A stretch of DNA of 64,000 bases from an uncultured Collinsella sp. (GCA_902494345.1 CABUSV010000003.1:62001-126000); one strand, 5' to 3'. Shown: positions 17,085 through 26,412, counted from the first letter of the stretch. The notes: a model not told the origin generated them from the letters alone. Numbers and translations are program-made.

Positions 17085-17807
17085 TTGTCCGACATCCGAT
17101 ATAAACGCGTGCTTCTTAAGCTTTCCGGCGAAGCACTGATGGGCGACGGCCAATATGGCATCGACCCCAAGGTTACCGACCATCTTGCCAAGCAGGTCAA
17201 GGAGCTGCGCGCCGTTGGCCATGAGGTCGGCGTCGTTGTCGGCGGCGGCAATATTTTTCGCGGCATGGCCGGTGCTGCCGGTGGCATGGAGCGTGCTCAG
17301 GCCGACTACATGGGCATGCTGGCAACTGTTATGAACGCGCTCGCCCTGCAGGATGCCTTCGAGCATAACGATGTTCCCTGCCGCGTGATGAGCGCTATCC
17401 AGATGAACGAGATCTGCGAGCCCTATATTCGCCGTCGCGCCATCAACCACCTTTCCAAGGGCAACGTCGTTATTTTTGCCGCCGGTTCGGGCAATCCGTA
17501 CTTTACGACCGACACCGCCGCGGCTCTTCGTGCGTGCGAGATCGGCGCCGAGATTCTGATCAAGGCCACCAAGGTCGACGGCATCTATGACAAGGATCCC
17601 GTCAAGTGCGCCGATGCCGTCCGCTTTGACAAGATCACCTACCATGAGGTGCTCGTCCGTGGTCTGCAGGTTATGGATTCCACGGCTACGGCACTGTGCC
17701 AGGATAACCGTATGCCGATTTTGGTCCTCAACATCGATGGCGAGGACACCGTCAAGCGCGCGCTTTCGGGTGAGCCCGTCGGCACGCTCGTCTATCAGGA
17801 GGATTAA
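17085..17807 (+). CDS. pyrH: UMP kinase
   Basis: Hexameric amino-acid-kinase-family enzyme that phosphorylates UMP to UDP; it is usually inhibited by UTP and often activated by GTP. The 240-residue protein starts YKRVLLKLSGEALMG and has GVVVGGGNIFRG, the ATP-site motif VIFAAGSGNPYFTTDTAA and VDGIYDKDPVK. Start is TTG 17085, 6 nt after AAAGGAGG. It follows its own promoter and is 2 nt from frr, the common pyrH-frr pair. Confidence 0.97.
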   Translation: MSDIRYKRVLLKLSGEALMGDGQYGIDPKVTDHLAKQVKELRAVGHEVGVVVGGGNIFRGMAGAAGGMERAQADYMGMLATVMNALALQDAFEHNDVPCRVMSAIQMNEICEPYIRRRAINHLSKGNVVIFAAGSGNPYFTTDTAAALRACEIGAEILIKATKVDGIYDKDPVKCADAVRFDKITYHEVLVRGLQVMDSTATALCQDNRMPILVLNIDGEDTVKRALSGEPVGTLVYQED

Positions 17808-17809
17808 GC

Positions 17810-18346
17810 ATGGCAGAGAACATCACCGCCCACATGGACAAGTCGCTCGAGTCCCTCAAGCATAACTTCTCCAAGGTTCGTACCGGCCGCGCCAATGCCA
17901 ACATTCTGTCCGACATCACCGTCGATTATTACGGTGTTCCCACGCCGGTCACGCAGGTTGCCGCCGTCAAGACCCCCGAGGCCCACATGCTGCTCATCGA
18001 GCCGTGGGACAAGGCGCTCATCAACGCTATCGTCAAGGCCATCGGCGCTTCCGATCTGGGTATTACCCCCAACTCCGATGGCACCGTCGTTCGTCTGCCG
18101 TTCCCGGCTCCCACCGAGGAACGCCGTCGCGAGCTCGTCAAGGAGTGCCGCGAGTACGCCGAGCAGGCCAAGGTGTCTATCCGTAACATCCGTCGCGACT
18201 TCAACAACAAGCTCGAGCGCGATGAGGAGCTCACCGAGGACGATGTCCGTCGCGAGCAGGCCAAGGTCCAGAAGCACACCGATGAGTATGTCGCCAAGGT
18301 CGAGGAGCTTCTGAAGGAAAAAGAAGCCGAGGTCATGGAGATCTAA
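17810..18346 (+). CDS. frr: Ribosome recycling factor
   Basis: RRF splits the post-termination ribosome with EF-G. The 178-residue product is slightly shorter than the usual ~185. It begins with an amphipathic segment ending SLEHLKHNFSKVRTGRANA-like sequence, and has the hallmark RLPFPAPTEERRRELVK and VSIRNIRRDFNNK. The long helical arms are predicted from the charged heptad-like C-terminus. It lies between pyrH and uppS, with gaps of 2 and 1 nt. Confidence 0.97.
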   Translation: MAENITAHMDKSLESLKHNFSKVRTGRANANILSDITVDYYGVPTPVTQVAAVKTPEAHMLLIEPWDKALINAIVKAIGASDLGITPNSDGTVVRLPFPAPTEERRRELVKECREYAEQAKVSIRNIRRDFNNKLERDEELTEDDVRREQAKVQKHTDEYVAKVEELLKEKEAEVMEI

Positions 18347-18347
18347 G

Positions 18348-19142
18348 GTGCAATACGACGAGCATAAACTGGTCGAGTACTTTGCCGACGCCCCTGCGGG
18401 CGTCGGTTTTTCCGACCTTGACCTCAATAACATTCCGCACCATATCTCGTGCATTATGGACGGCAACGGTCGTTGGGCCACATCGCGCGGTCTTGCACGC
18501 ACTGAGGGCCACAAGGCGGGTATCGTCTCCCTTCGCGAGATCATTACCGCCTGCGTGCGTCTGGGCGTCGACGTGCTTTCTGCCTATGCGTTTTCTACCG
18601 AAAACTGGAACCGCCCGCAGCACGAGGTCAACGTCTTGATGCACCTGTTTGCCAAGACGTTTATCGACGAGCTGCCGCTTCTGAAGCGCGAAAACGTGCG
18701 CGTTGTCTTTTTGGGTGACATTTCCGCGCTGCCCAAGAAGACCCGCGACGTTTTTGAACGCGGTCTTGCCGAGTGCGCCGATCACACCGGTATGACGCTG
18801 GCGCTTGCCGTCAACTACGGCGCGCGTGCCGAGATTACCCGCGCTGTCCGTCAGATCGCACTCGACGCTGCCGCCGGTAAGATCGATCCTGGCGCAATTG
18901 ATGACGACATGGTGGCTTCCCACCTCTATACCGCCGGCCTTCCCGATCCTGAGCTTGTGATTCGCACTTCTGGTGAGCTGCGCCTTTCGAACTATCTGCT
19001 GTGGCAGGTGGCTTATTCCGAGTTCTACGTCACCGATACCTATTGGCCCGACTTTGATCGTTGGGGCCTTGTCGACGCCATTTTGGCCTATCAGGGCCGT
19101 GACCGTAGGTTTGGTGGACTGAGCAAGACCGAGGAGGCTTAA
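18348..19142 (+). CDS. uppS: Isoprenyl (undecaprenyl-diphosphate) synthase
   Basis: cis-Prenyltransferase that builds undecaprenyl diphosphate, the lipid carrier for cell-wall synthesis. Signature motifs are HISCIMDGNGRWATSRGLAR (substrate-binding P-loop and catalytic Asp), AYAFSTENWNRP and ELVIRTSGELRLSNYLLWQ. The product has 264 residues. It starts with GTG 18348, one base after the frr stop. DXR and IspG encoded nearby supply the isoprenoid precursors. Confidence 0.95.
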   Translation: MQYDEHKLVEYFADAPAGVGFSDLDLNNIPHHISCIMDGNGRWATSRGLARTEGHKAGIVSLREIITACVRLGVDVLSAYAFSTENWNRPQHEVNVLMHLFAKTFIDELPLLKRENVRVVFLGDISALPKKTRDVFERGLAECADHTGMTLALAVNYGARAEITRAVRQIALDAAAGKIDPGAIDDDMVASHLYTAGLPDPELVIRTSGELRLSNYLLWQVAYSEFYVTDTYWPDFDRWGLVDAILAYQGRDRRFGGLSKTEEA

Positions 19143-19144
19143 TC

Positions 19145-20044
19145 GTGTCCGATCGTCCCAAGGCATCTGCTCCCAAGACGCCTGCGCGCAAAGCTACCGC
19201 TGCGGGAGCTTCTGCAGCGAAGAGCGGCACCGGTTCGTGGCTTGCGGGCTTTATTACCCGTGCCGCCGCCGGTATCGTCTACGCCGTTGTCTTTATCCTG
19301 TGCCTGGTTTTGGGTATCGTGCCCACGGCCATCTTTGTTTCTGTCATGAGCGGTCTGTGCTGCTATGAGTTTTTCCGTATGACAAGGCTCGATGGCAAGA
19401 TGGCTAACGAGCGCATGGGTATCGCTGCCGCCGTACTCTTTCCGCTGTCGGCGTTGGGCGATTCTATGTTGCTGAATGCCCTGCTTTTTGCCCTAATGCT
19501 CGCTGTGGGCATTTGGTATGTTTGGTCGCCGCGTACTCGCATTTCTGATGTGGCCGTGACGCTCATGGGTCCCATCTACACTGGCTTTATGCTGTCGGCT
19601 ATCGTGCTGCTGCGCGATGCCGTGCCCGGTTTTGCCGGCGCCCTGCTTTCGGTGGGCGTTTGCGCGTCCCTTTGGGTCTCCGATTCGTTTGCCTACATCG
19701 TGGGTAGCCGTATCGGCAAACACAAGATGGTTCCCAAGATCTCTCCCAAAAAGAGCTGGGAGGGGTTTGTTGGCGGCATCCTGGGCTCAGTTTTGATTTG
19801 GCTCATCCTGTGGGCGACGCACTTCTACAAACTCAGCCTGCCCTATGCGCTGCTGTGCGGCGTGGTCGTGTCCATTTTGGGCGTTATCGGCGACCTTATC
19901 GAGTCGCGCATCAAGCGCGGTGTGGGCGTTAAGGATTCCGGTAACCTTATCCCGGGCCACGGCGGCATGCTCGATCGTAGCGATTCGCTTATCTTCGGCT
20001 GCATCACCGCGCAGCTGATGCTGATGATCGGAGGCGTGCTGTAA
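19145..20044 (+). CDS. cdsA: Phosphatidate cytidylyltransferase
   Basis: Integral membrane enzyme that makes CDP-diacylglycerol from phosphatidate and CTP. The 299-residue protein has a Lys/Ala-rich cytoplasmic N-terminus (about 30 residues), then about eight hydrophobic segments, and ends with the family signature SRIKRGVGVKDSGNLIPGHG..LDRSDSL. The central WVSDSFAYIVGSRIGKHKM and SPKKSWEGFVGG blocks are also characteristic. GTG start 2 nt after uppS; its TAA overlaps the dxr ATG by one base. Confidence 0.94.
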   Translation: MSDRPKASAPKTPARKATAAGASAAKSGTGSWLAGFITRAAAGIVYAVVFILCLVLGIVPTAIFVSVMSGLCCYEFFRMTRLDGKMANERMGIAAAVLFPLSALGDSMLLNALLFALMLAVGIWYVWSPRTRISDVAVTLMGPIYTGFMLSAIVLLRDAVPGFAGALLSVGVCASLWVSDSFAYIVGSRIGKHKMVPKISPKKSWEGFVGGILGSVLIWLILWATHFYKLSLPYALLCGVVVSILGVIGDLIESRIKRGVGVKDSGNLIPGHGGMLDRSDSLIFGCITAQLMLMIGGVL

Positions 20045-21231
20045 TGTCATTCCAGACGACGTATGGCCCCGATGGACGCCTCCGTGTTGCCATCCTGGGT
20101 TGTACGGGCTCTATCGGCACCCAGGCGCTCGATGTGTGCCGTCAGCATGCCGATCGCTTGCAGGTGACGGCGCTGTCCGTTAACTCCAGTACCTCCGAGC
20201 TTGTTGCCGCTGCCCGCGAGTTCTCGGTTCCGGCGGTTGCCGTGGCCGATGTCGCTCATGGCGATGACGCCGTGCTGCAGGAGTTGCCCGAGGGAACGAA
20301 GCTCGGCGTTGGCGCGCAGGCGGTTTGCGAGCTCGCGCGTCGCGACGATGTCGACTGCGTGCTTGTCGCTATTGTGGGCGCCGCCGGTCTCGAGGCGAGC
20401 CATGCGGCCTTGACCTCAAATAAGCGCCTTGCCCTTGCCAACAAGGAGTCCCTCGTCGTCGGTGGCGACTTGCTTATGCCGTTGGCGCAACCGGGCCAGC
20501 TTATTCCAGTCGACTCTGAGCACTCCGCCATCTACCAGTGCTATCTGGGGGAGGACCCGCGCGAGGCTCATTGTATTTGGCTCACCTGCTCGGGCGGTCC
20601 GTTCTTTGGCCGCACGCGCGACGAGCTCAATCGCGTGACGCGTGCCGATGCCCTCGCACATCCCACGTGGGCCATGGGTGCCAAGATCACCATCGACTCC
20701 GCCACCCTTATGAACAAGGGCCTGGAGCGTATTGAGGCCATGCATCTGTTTAACTGCGACCTCGATTTCATTAACGTGGTCGTGCAGCGTCAGTCCAAGA
20801 TTCACTCTATGGTCGAGTTCGCCGACGGCTCTGTGATGGCGCATCTCGGTGCTTCCGACATGCGTATTCCCATCCAGTTCGCGTTCTCGTATCCCGAGCG
20901 TTGGGATACCCCGGCGCCTCGTATCGATTTCCGCGAGCTGGGGCAGCTCACGTTTGATGCTGCCGACATGGATACCTTCCGCTGTCTGGCACTGGCCGAG
21001 CGTGCCGGCAAGACGGGTGGCACTATGCCGTGCGTGCTCAATGCCGCCAACGAGGTCGCCGTTGATGCCTTCCTGCACGATGGCTGCAGCTTTACCGATA
21101 TCGATCGCATTGTGGAATCTTGCATGGATGCCCACGATATGCAGGCTGTCGATTCGTTTGAGCAGCTTCGCGACATCGATGCGTGGGCGCGTGAAAAGGC
21201 TGCGCAGGTACTCGCCGCAACCCGTTCCTAA
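20044..21231 (+). CDS. dxr: 1-deoxy-D-xylulose 5-phosphate reductoisomerase
   Basis: Second enzyme of the MEP isoprenoid pathway; converts DXP to MEP with NADPH and a divalent metal. NADPH-binding GCTGSIGTQALDV is at the N-terminus; LALANKESLVVGG, the metal/substrate segment PVDSEHSAIYQC and the flexible active-site loop region LTCSGGPFFG follow, then TWAMGAKITIDSATLMNKG. Normal length (395 residues). Overlaps cdsA by one base. Confidence 0.97.
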   Translation: MSFQTTYGPDGRLRVAILGCTGSIGTQALDVCRQHADRLQVTALSVNSSTSELVAAAREFSVPAVAVADVAHGDDAVLQELPEGTKLGVGAQAVCELARRDDVDCVLVAIVGAAGLEASHAALTSNKRLALANKESLVVGGDLLMPLAQPGQLIPVDSEHSAIYQCYLGEDPREAHCIWLTCSGGPFFGRTRDELNRVTRADALAHPTWAMGAKITIDSATLMNKGLERIEAMHLFNCDLDFINVVVQRQSKIHSMVEFADGSVMAHLGASDMRIPIQFAFSYPERWDTPAPRIDFRELGQLTFDAADMDTFRCLALAERAGKTGGTMPCVLNAANEVAVDAFLHDGCSFTDIDRIVESCMDAHDMQAVDSFEQLRDIDAWAREKAAQVLAATRS

Positions 21232-21256
21232 CCCATAAGGATTGCTTTTTCGTTTT

Positions 21257-22618
21257 ATGGATACTGTTCTGAGCGTTCTTTCATCGGTCTTTTGGGGCCT
21301 GCTGATGCTTTCCGTCCTCGTGTTTTTGCACGAGGGCGGCCACTTTTTGGCGGCGCGTGCCTGCGGCGTCCGTGTGACCGAGTTCTTTTTGGGCCTGCCG
21401 TGCCGCTTTGACATCCATTACACGTCGCGTCGCATTGGAACCAAGTTTGGCGTGACCCCGCTGCTGCTGGGTGGCTACGCTGCCATCTGCGGTATGGATC
21501 CGACCGATGTCTCGTGCGCCGATCGCGTGCTCGCGGCTATCTACCGTCATGGTCGCGTGACCGTGGCCGACCTTGCTGTCGAGCTCGAGCTTTCCGAGGA
21601 GGATGTGCTCGAGGCTTGTGCTCTGTTGCTGGGTTGGGGCTCCATCGCACCTTGGTATGAGGAAGGGGAGAAGCCCTCACCGAGCTACTATCCCACCAAG
21701 TATCAGACACTGCCTCGAGACGCTGCGGGTTACACCACCTTTGACGGCCGCCGGTTCGATCGAGAGCATGCGACTGCCGAGGGCGATGTGTGGGAGCTGC
21801 CGTGCGGCGAGGCTGATTTCTTGGCGCAAGAGCGCTCGTATACTTATCTTGGCCAGGGCTTTCTCAAGCGCGCCTTTATGCTGCTCGCGGGCATTCTCGT
21901 CAATATCCTGACGGGTTTTTTGCTCCTTATGAGCATCTATTCCATTGCGGGTGTCACCGTGCCGATGGATACCAACGTGATCGGTCAGGTTGACGAGGGG
22001 TCTATTGCCGCCAAGGCGGGTATCGAGGCCGGTGATGCGATCCTTTCGGTCGACGGTGTCTCATGCTCCACTTGGATGGACGTCTACGATGCTATCGGCA
22101 AGGCCGCCGGTAAGGACGATATCGCCATTGAGTATGAGCGCGACGGCAAGCAGCATTCGACCTCGGTTGCGCTCAAAGAGGACGAGCGGTTAGGTGTGTA
22201 TGCTTCTACGGAGGTAGTCCGTTTGGACCCCATCACCTCGGCGCGTCTGTCATTCTCCTATGTTGTGCAGACCGCGGATGGCGTTATTCGCCTACTCCAG
22301 CCGCAGCATACGATGGAGATTCTCGACCAGTCCTCGTCGATCGTGGGCATCAGCGTCATGTCCTCTCAGGCGGCTGCTGCCGGCCCTGCCGCGTTCCTTT
22401 CGTTTGCTGCCCTCATCTCGTTCTCGCTTGGCTTTATGAACCTGCTGCCCATCCCGCCACTCGATGGCGGTAAGCTGGTCATCGAGATCATTCAAAAGAT
22501 TGCGGGACGCGAGCTTCCGCTCAAGGTCCAGGCGATTGTGAGCTATGTGGGCATCGCGCTCTTTGCGCTGCTGTTTGTCTATATGCTTCGTTCCGACATC
22601 CTTCGATTTATTCTGTAG
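21257..22618 (+). CDS. rseP: RseP-type site-2 (M50) zinc metalloprotease with winged-helix-like insertion
   Basis: Intramembrane protease that cleaves membrane-bound anti-sigma factors or signal-peptide remnants. HEGGH (residues 25-29) in the first membrane helix binds zinc; NLLPIPPLDGGKL in the third core helix gives the second zinc-site motif. A PDZ domain occupies about residues 225-305. The cytoplasmic loop after GGYAAICGM carries an extra ~110 residues; residues 88-134 (ADRVLAAIYRHGRVTVADLA onward) look like a winged-helix fold. ATG 21257 is preferred over TTG 21242 because it begins directly with the first helix; spacing to AAGGA is long for either. Confidence 0.9.
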   Translation: MDTVLSVLSSVFWGLLMLSVLVFLHEGGHFLAARACGVRVTEFFLGLPCRFDIHYTSRRIGTKFGVTPLLLGGYAAICGMDPTDVSCADRVLAAIYRHGRVTVADLAVELELSEEDVLEACALLLGWGSIAPWYEEGEKPSPSYYPTKYQTLPRDAAGYTTFDGRRFDREHATAEGDVWELPCGEADFLAQERSYTYLGQGFLKRAFMLLAGILVNILTGFLLLMSIYSIAGVTVPMDTNVIGQVDEGSIAAKAGIEAGDAILSVDGVSCSTWMDVYDAIGKAAGKDDIAIEYERDGKQHSTSVALKEDERLGVYASTEVVRLDPITSARLSFSYVVQTADGVIRLLQPQHTMEILDQSSSIVGISVMSSQAAAAGPAAFLSFAALISFSLGFMNLLPIPPLDGGKLVIEIIQKIAGRELPLKVQAIVSYVGIALFALLFVYMLRSDILRFIL

Positions 22619-22631
22619 GGGAGTGTTTGGA

Positions 22632-23714
22632 TTGTCTTTATCCCATCCTTTGCCGCGCGAACTGACGCGCCCCGTGCATGTGGGCGGCGTACAGATCGGT
22701 GGCGGCGCGCCGGTGGTGGTTCAATCGATGACCTGCACCGATACCGCTGATGCCCAGGCAACGCTTGCGCAAGTGTGCGCGTTGGCGCAGGCTGGCTGCG
22801 ATATCGTGCGTGTGAGCGTGCCCACTGAGGCCGCGCTTGAGGGTTTCCGCACCATCTGTGCCGAGTCTCCGGTGCCGATCGTCGCCGATATCCACTTTAA
22901 CCATAAGCTTGCCATTGGTGCCGTTGAGGCCGGTGCTGCCAAGCTGCGCATCAATCCCGGCAATATCGGCGATTGGGCCAAGGTTGACGCGGTGATCGAT
23001 GCTGCGGGTGCAGCGGGCTGTGCGATTCGTATCGGCGTCAATGCCGGTTCGCTTGAGCAGGATATCGCCGAGCGCGATGACCTCACGCAGCCCGAAAAGC
23101 TCGTGATGTCGAGCGAGCGCTTTGTGCAGCATTTTGAGGACCGCGGGTTTAACAACATTGTGCTTTCCGCCAAGGCCCATAGCGTGCAAACGACGCTCGA
23201 TACCTATCGAGCCTTGTCGCGTGAGATTCCTCACGTTCCGCTTCACCTGGGCGTAACCGAGGCGGGTACCAAGCTTCAGGGCACCATTAAGAGCTCGGTG
23301 GGCCTTGGTATTCTGCTGTCTGAGGGTATTGGTGACACCATGCGCGTCTCTCTCACGGCCGATCCGGTTGAGGAGTCTCCGGTTGCCTGGGGTATTCTGC
23401 AGTCGCTGGGCCTGCGTCGCCGTGGCCCCGAGATTGTCTCGTGCCCCACGTGCGCCCGCTGCCAGGTTAACCTCATTCCCATCGCCGAGGAGGTCACCGA
23501 GCGGCTTAAGAACTACTCCGCGCCGCTTTCTATCGCTGTGATGGGATGTGCCGTTAATGGCCCCGGTGAGGCTTCTGATGCCGACCTGGGCGTTGCTTGC
23601 GGACGTGGTCAGGCCTTGCTCTTTTCGCATGGCCAGATCATTGGTAAAGTAGCTGAGGACCAAATTGTCGACGCGCTTATGGCAGAGGTCGACAAACTTA
23701 TTGAGGAGAAATAA
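22632..23714 (+). CDS. ispG: 4-hydroxy-3-methylbut-2-en-1-yl diphosphate synthase (flavodoxin)
   Basis: [4Fe-4S] enzyme of the MEP pathway that converts MEcPP to HMBPP. The TIM-barrel N-terminus shows VHVGGVQIGGGAPVVVQSMT and LRINPGNIG. The cluster ligands lie in SCPTCARCQVNL and the distal acidic residue in GCAVNGPGEASDADLG. The start is ambiguous: TTG 22632, 8 nt after GGGGAG, gives 360 residues and is preferred; GTG 22623 is in frame but overlaps the ribosome site. Longer readings overlap rseP. Confidence 0.95.
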   Translation: MSLSHPLPRELTRPVHVGGVQIGGGAPVVVQSMTCTDTADAQATLAQVCALAQAGCDIVRVSVPTEAALEGFRTICAESPVPIVADIHFNHKLAIGAVEAGAAKLRINPGNIGDWAKVDAVIDAAGAAGCAIRIGVNAGSLEQDIAERDDLTQPEKLVMSSERFVQHFEDRGFNNIVLSAKAHSVQTTLDTYRALSREIPHVPLHLGVTEAGTKLQGTIKSSVGLGILLSEGIGDTMRVSLTADPVEESPVAWGILQSLGLRRRGPEIVSCPTCARCQVNLIPIAEEVTERLKNYSAPLSIAVMGCAVNGPGEASDADLGVACGRGQALLFSHGQIIGKVAEDQIVDALMAEVDKLIEEK

Positions 23715-25436
23715 ATGACCCGAGCAATGTATATGTCTAAGCTCTATGCGCCGACGCTTAAAGAGGATCCGGCGGACGCTGAGCTCGCCAGCCACCGCCT
23801 GCTGCTCCGTGCCGGCATGATCCGCAAGGAGGCCGCCGGTCTGTATTCCTACCTGCCGCTCGCATGGCGCTCGATTCGCAAGATCGAGAACATCGTGCGC
23901 GACGAGATGGATGCCGCCGGTGCCCAGGAGCTCATGATGCCCATTATGGTCGACGCCGAGCTATGGCGCGAGTCCGGCCGCATCGACGCCTATGGCAAGG
24001 AACTCGTGCGCTTCGATGACCGCCACGGCCGCGAGTTCGTGCTGGGCCCCACGCACGAGGAGACCGTGACCGCCCTGGTTCGCAATGAGCTGCGTTCCTA
24101 CAAGCAACTGCCCGTTAACCTCTACCACATCCAGGACAAGTTCCGCGACGAGTTCCGTCCCCGCTTTGGCCTGATGCGCGGTCGCGAGTTCATCATGAAG
24201 GACGCCTACAGCTTCTCTGCCACGCAGGAGAGTCTGCAGGAGGAGTACGACAAGATGAAGCAGGCCTACGCCAACATCTGCGAGCGCTGCTACATCAAGG
24301 CTCTGCCCGTTGTCGCCGACTCCGGCGAGATCGGTGGCGACACCTCCGTCGAGTACATGGCTTTGGCCGACGCCGGTGAGGCCTCGCTCGTCTACTGCGA
24401 CGAGTGCGGCTTTGCTGCCGATGACGAGGCCGCAAGTACCAAGGTCGTTGTGACCGAGGGTCCTGGCGACGGTACGCTTACCAAGGTCGAGACTCCGGGT
24501 ATGGGCACCATCGAGGCCGTTGCAAAGTTCTTCGGCTTCCCCGAGAACGGCACGCGCAAGTCGCTGGCACTCATCGACGCTGAGGGCAAGCCTGTCGTGG
24601 CCATCGTTCCGGGCGATCATGAACTCAACGACTGCAAGGCCGAGCATGTTTTTGGCAAGGGCTATCGCATGATGACCGACGATGAGCTTCAGGCGAACGG
24701 CCTGCACAAGGGCTTTATCGGACCGGTCAACCTGCCCGAGGGCATCCGTCTGGTGTGCGACGAGAGCCTGCGCGAGTCCAAGCAGTGGGCCTGCGGTGCC
24801 AACGAGGTCGATTATCACTTTACCGGTGCCTGCCCCGAGCGTGACTTTACCGTCGACGAGTGGGCCGACCTGGTCACCGTCGTGGCTGGCGATCCTTGCC
24901 CGCACTGCGGCAAGCCCCTCTCCGCTGCTCGCGGTATCGAGGTTTCCCAGGTCTTCCAGCTGGGCACCAAGTACTCCGAGGCCATGGGTGCCACCTTTAT
25001 GGATGAGGACGGCAAGGAGAAGCCGCTCATCATGGGTTGTTACGGCGTGGGCGTGTCCCGCTCGCTTGCTGCCGTCGTGGAGCAGCACAACGACGAGCAC
25101 GGCATCGTCTGGCCGGTCTCCGTTGCCCCGTACGAGGTCGCGGTGATTCCGCTCGACCCCAAGAAGGAAGAGTGCGCTACCGTCTGCGACCAAATCGTCG
25201 AGGGCTTGTGCGCCGAGGGTATCGAGGTCGTCGTCGACGATCGCGATGAGCGTCCCGGCTTTAAGTTTGCCGACAACGACCTTATGGGCTTCCCGTATCA
25301 GGTGGTGCTCGGCAAGCGTGGCCTTAAGAACGGCACCGTCGAGCTCAAGGACCGTGCCACGGGCGAGCGCGAGGACGTGGCGATCGACGAGGTCGTCACC
25401 AAGGTTGCCGAGCTTGTGAAGGCGGCACGCCGTTAA
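23715..25436 (+). CDS. proS: Prolyl-tRNA synthetase
   Basis: Class II synthetase of the bacterial type (573 residues) with a YbaK-like cis-editing insertion between motifs 2 and 3 (roughly residues 230-380), which would hydrolyse mischarged Ala-tRNA-Pro. Visible motifs are LLLRAGMIRKEAAGLYSYLPLA (motif 1 region), FRDEFRPRFGLMRGREFIMKDAYSF (motif 2) and MGCYGVGVSRSLAAVVEQ (motif 3). The ATG immediately follows the ispG stop; RBS GAGGAG. A strong terminator ends this ten-gene run. Confidence 0.97.
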   Translation: MTRAMYMSKLYAPTLKEDPADAELASHRLLLRAGMIRKEAAGLYSYLPLAWRSIRKIENIVRDEMDAAGAQELMMPIMVDAELWRESGRIDAYGKELVRFDDRHGREFVLGPTHEETVTALVRNELRSYKQLPVNLYHIQDKFRDEFRPRFGLMRGREFIMKDAYSFSATQESLQEEYDKMKQAYANICERCYIKALPVVADSGEIGGDTSVEYMALADAGEASLVYCDECGFAADDEAASTKVVVTEGPGDGTLTKVETPGMGTIEAVAKFFGFPENGTRKSLALIDAEGKPVVAIVPGDHELNDCKAEHVFGKGYRMMTDDELQANGLHKGFIGPVNLPEGIRLVCDESLRESKQWACGANEVDYHFTGACPERDFTVDEWADLVTVVAGDPCPHCGKPLSAARGIEVSQVFQLGTKYSEAMGATFMDEDGKEKPLIMGCYGVGVSRSLAAVVEQHNDEHGIVWPVSVAPYEVAVIPLDPKKEECATVCDQIVEGLCAEGIEVVVDDRDERPGFKFADNDLMGFPYQVVLGKRGLKNGTVELKDRATGEREDVAIDEVVTKVAELVKAARR

Positions 25437-25467
25437 TCGGCGATTTCGCTTGTAGTTCGATATACGG

Positions 25468-25517
25468 GACGGCCCCTGCATTTCTCCAGATCGGGGAGAT
25501 GCAGGGGCCGTCCTTTT
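25468..25517 (+). terminator. Intrinsic terminator after proS
   Basis: A long stem (arms about 25468-25481 and 25499-25513, with four further pairs inside) followed by CCTTTTATC. It closes the rpsB-to-proS region. Confidence 0.88.
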
Positions 25518-25540
25518 ATCTTGTCGGCACGCTCAAGTGC

Positions 25541-25583
25541 TAAAAGGAAACCCCGCAGCCCATGCGAGCTGCGGGGTTTCCTT
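25541..25583 (-). terminator. Terminator of the APH-fold kinase gene (minus strand)
   Basis: A perfect 16-bp inverted repeat (25544-25559 with 25568-25583). On the minus strand it is followed by CTTTTAG, so it terminates the gene transcribed leftward. It also blocks read-through from the proS side. Confidence 0.82.
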
Positions 25584-25616
25584 AGTGCCTCCGATGCGAA
25601 AGAAATCGCTCAGATA

Positions 25617-26381
25617 TTACTGATAATCGACGACGTCGATCCAGTTCTTCAGGAACTCATCGTTCACGTTGCGCTTACGAGCGAGCTCGGAAGCGGCGAC
25701 GATGCTCGTCCACTGACGCACGACCTGCATGGGCATGTCGGCGCGGTCGCAGTAGAGCTCCAGGTAGGCCTCGGCCTGGTCCTTGCTGTTGAGGGCGAAG
25801 AGCAGGTAGGTGGTGGCAACGTCGGCAGCAGGGGAGCCCTGGGTGGCGTGTGCCCAGTCGCAGACATACAGCTGGCCGTCGTCGCCTACGATGACGTTGG
25901 AGGGATTGAAGTCGCCGTGGCAGACCTTGAACTCCTTGGTCATGCCGTCCAGACGCTCCTGAAGGTTGTAGCGCGTGGTGGCATTGAGCTGATCAAGGCT
26001 GTCGATCATGCGGGCGAACTTGTCGCGCTGACGGTTGAGCAGCGGGGAGGTGTAGCCGTGGATCTCGATCTGGAGGTCGACGAACATCTCGAGGTACTCA
26101 CCAAAGCGCTGGGGCTCGGCAGTCATCTTCTCGGCAAGGGTGGTGCCCGGAACCTTCTCGGTCACGAGCGCCCAGCCGTTGGCGTTCTCGAGCTGGGAAA
26201 CCTCGAGAGCCTTGGGGCTGCGGATGCCGCACTCATTGATGCGGGCAAGATTCAAAGCCTCGTTGAACACGTCGGAGACAGGCTTGGTCTCGTTAAAGAC
26301 CTTGACGATCTTGTCGCCCAGGTCGTAAACGACCTTGTTGCCACGGCGGACGAGCTCGGTCTTGGAATCGGGTAGCAGCAT
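25617..26381 (-). CDS. Aminoglycoside-phosphotransferase-fold kinase, substrate unknown
   Basis: 254-residue protein of the APH/choline-kinase superfamily. The Brenner motif is FKVCHGDFNPSNVIVGDDGQ (catalytic Asp of HGD, then N for metal binding) and the DFG-like metal motif is VCDWAHATQGSPAADVA. An N-terminal lobe VVYDLGDKIVKVF contains the ATP-site lysine. The start ATG is 7 nt after AAAGGA on the minus strand. Family resemblance does not establish antibiotic resistance: the HGDFNPSNVI / DWAHATQG type is common in gut anaerobes as a housekeeping-looking kinase. It is a single-gene unit next to adhE. Confidence 0.8.
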   Translation of the reverse strand: MLLPDSKTELVRRGNKVVYDLGDKIVKVFNETKPVSDVFNEALNLARINECGIRSPKALEVSQLENANGWALVTEKVPGTTLAEKMTAEPQRFGEYLEMFVDLQIEIHGYTSPLLNRQRDKFARMIDSLDQLNATTRYNLQERLDGMTKEFKVCHGDFNPSNVIVGDDGQLYVCDWAHATQGSPAADVATTYLLFALNSKDQAEAYLELYCDRADMPMQVVRQWTSIVAASELARKRNVNDEFLKNWIDVVDYQ

Positions 26382-26412
26382 GGTTGCATCCTTTCAACGA
26401 TGCGATAGAAGT

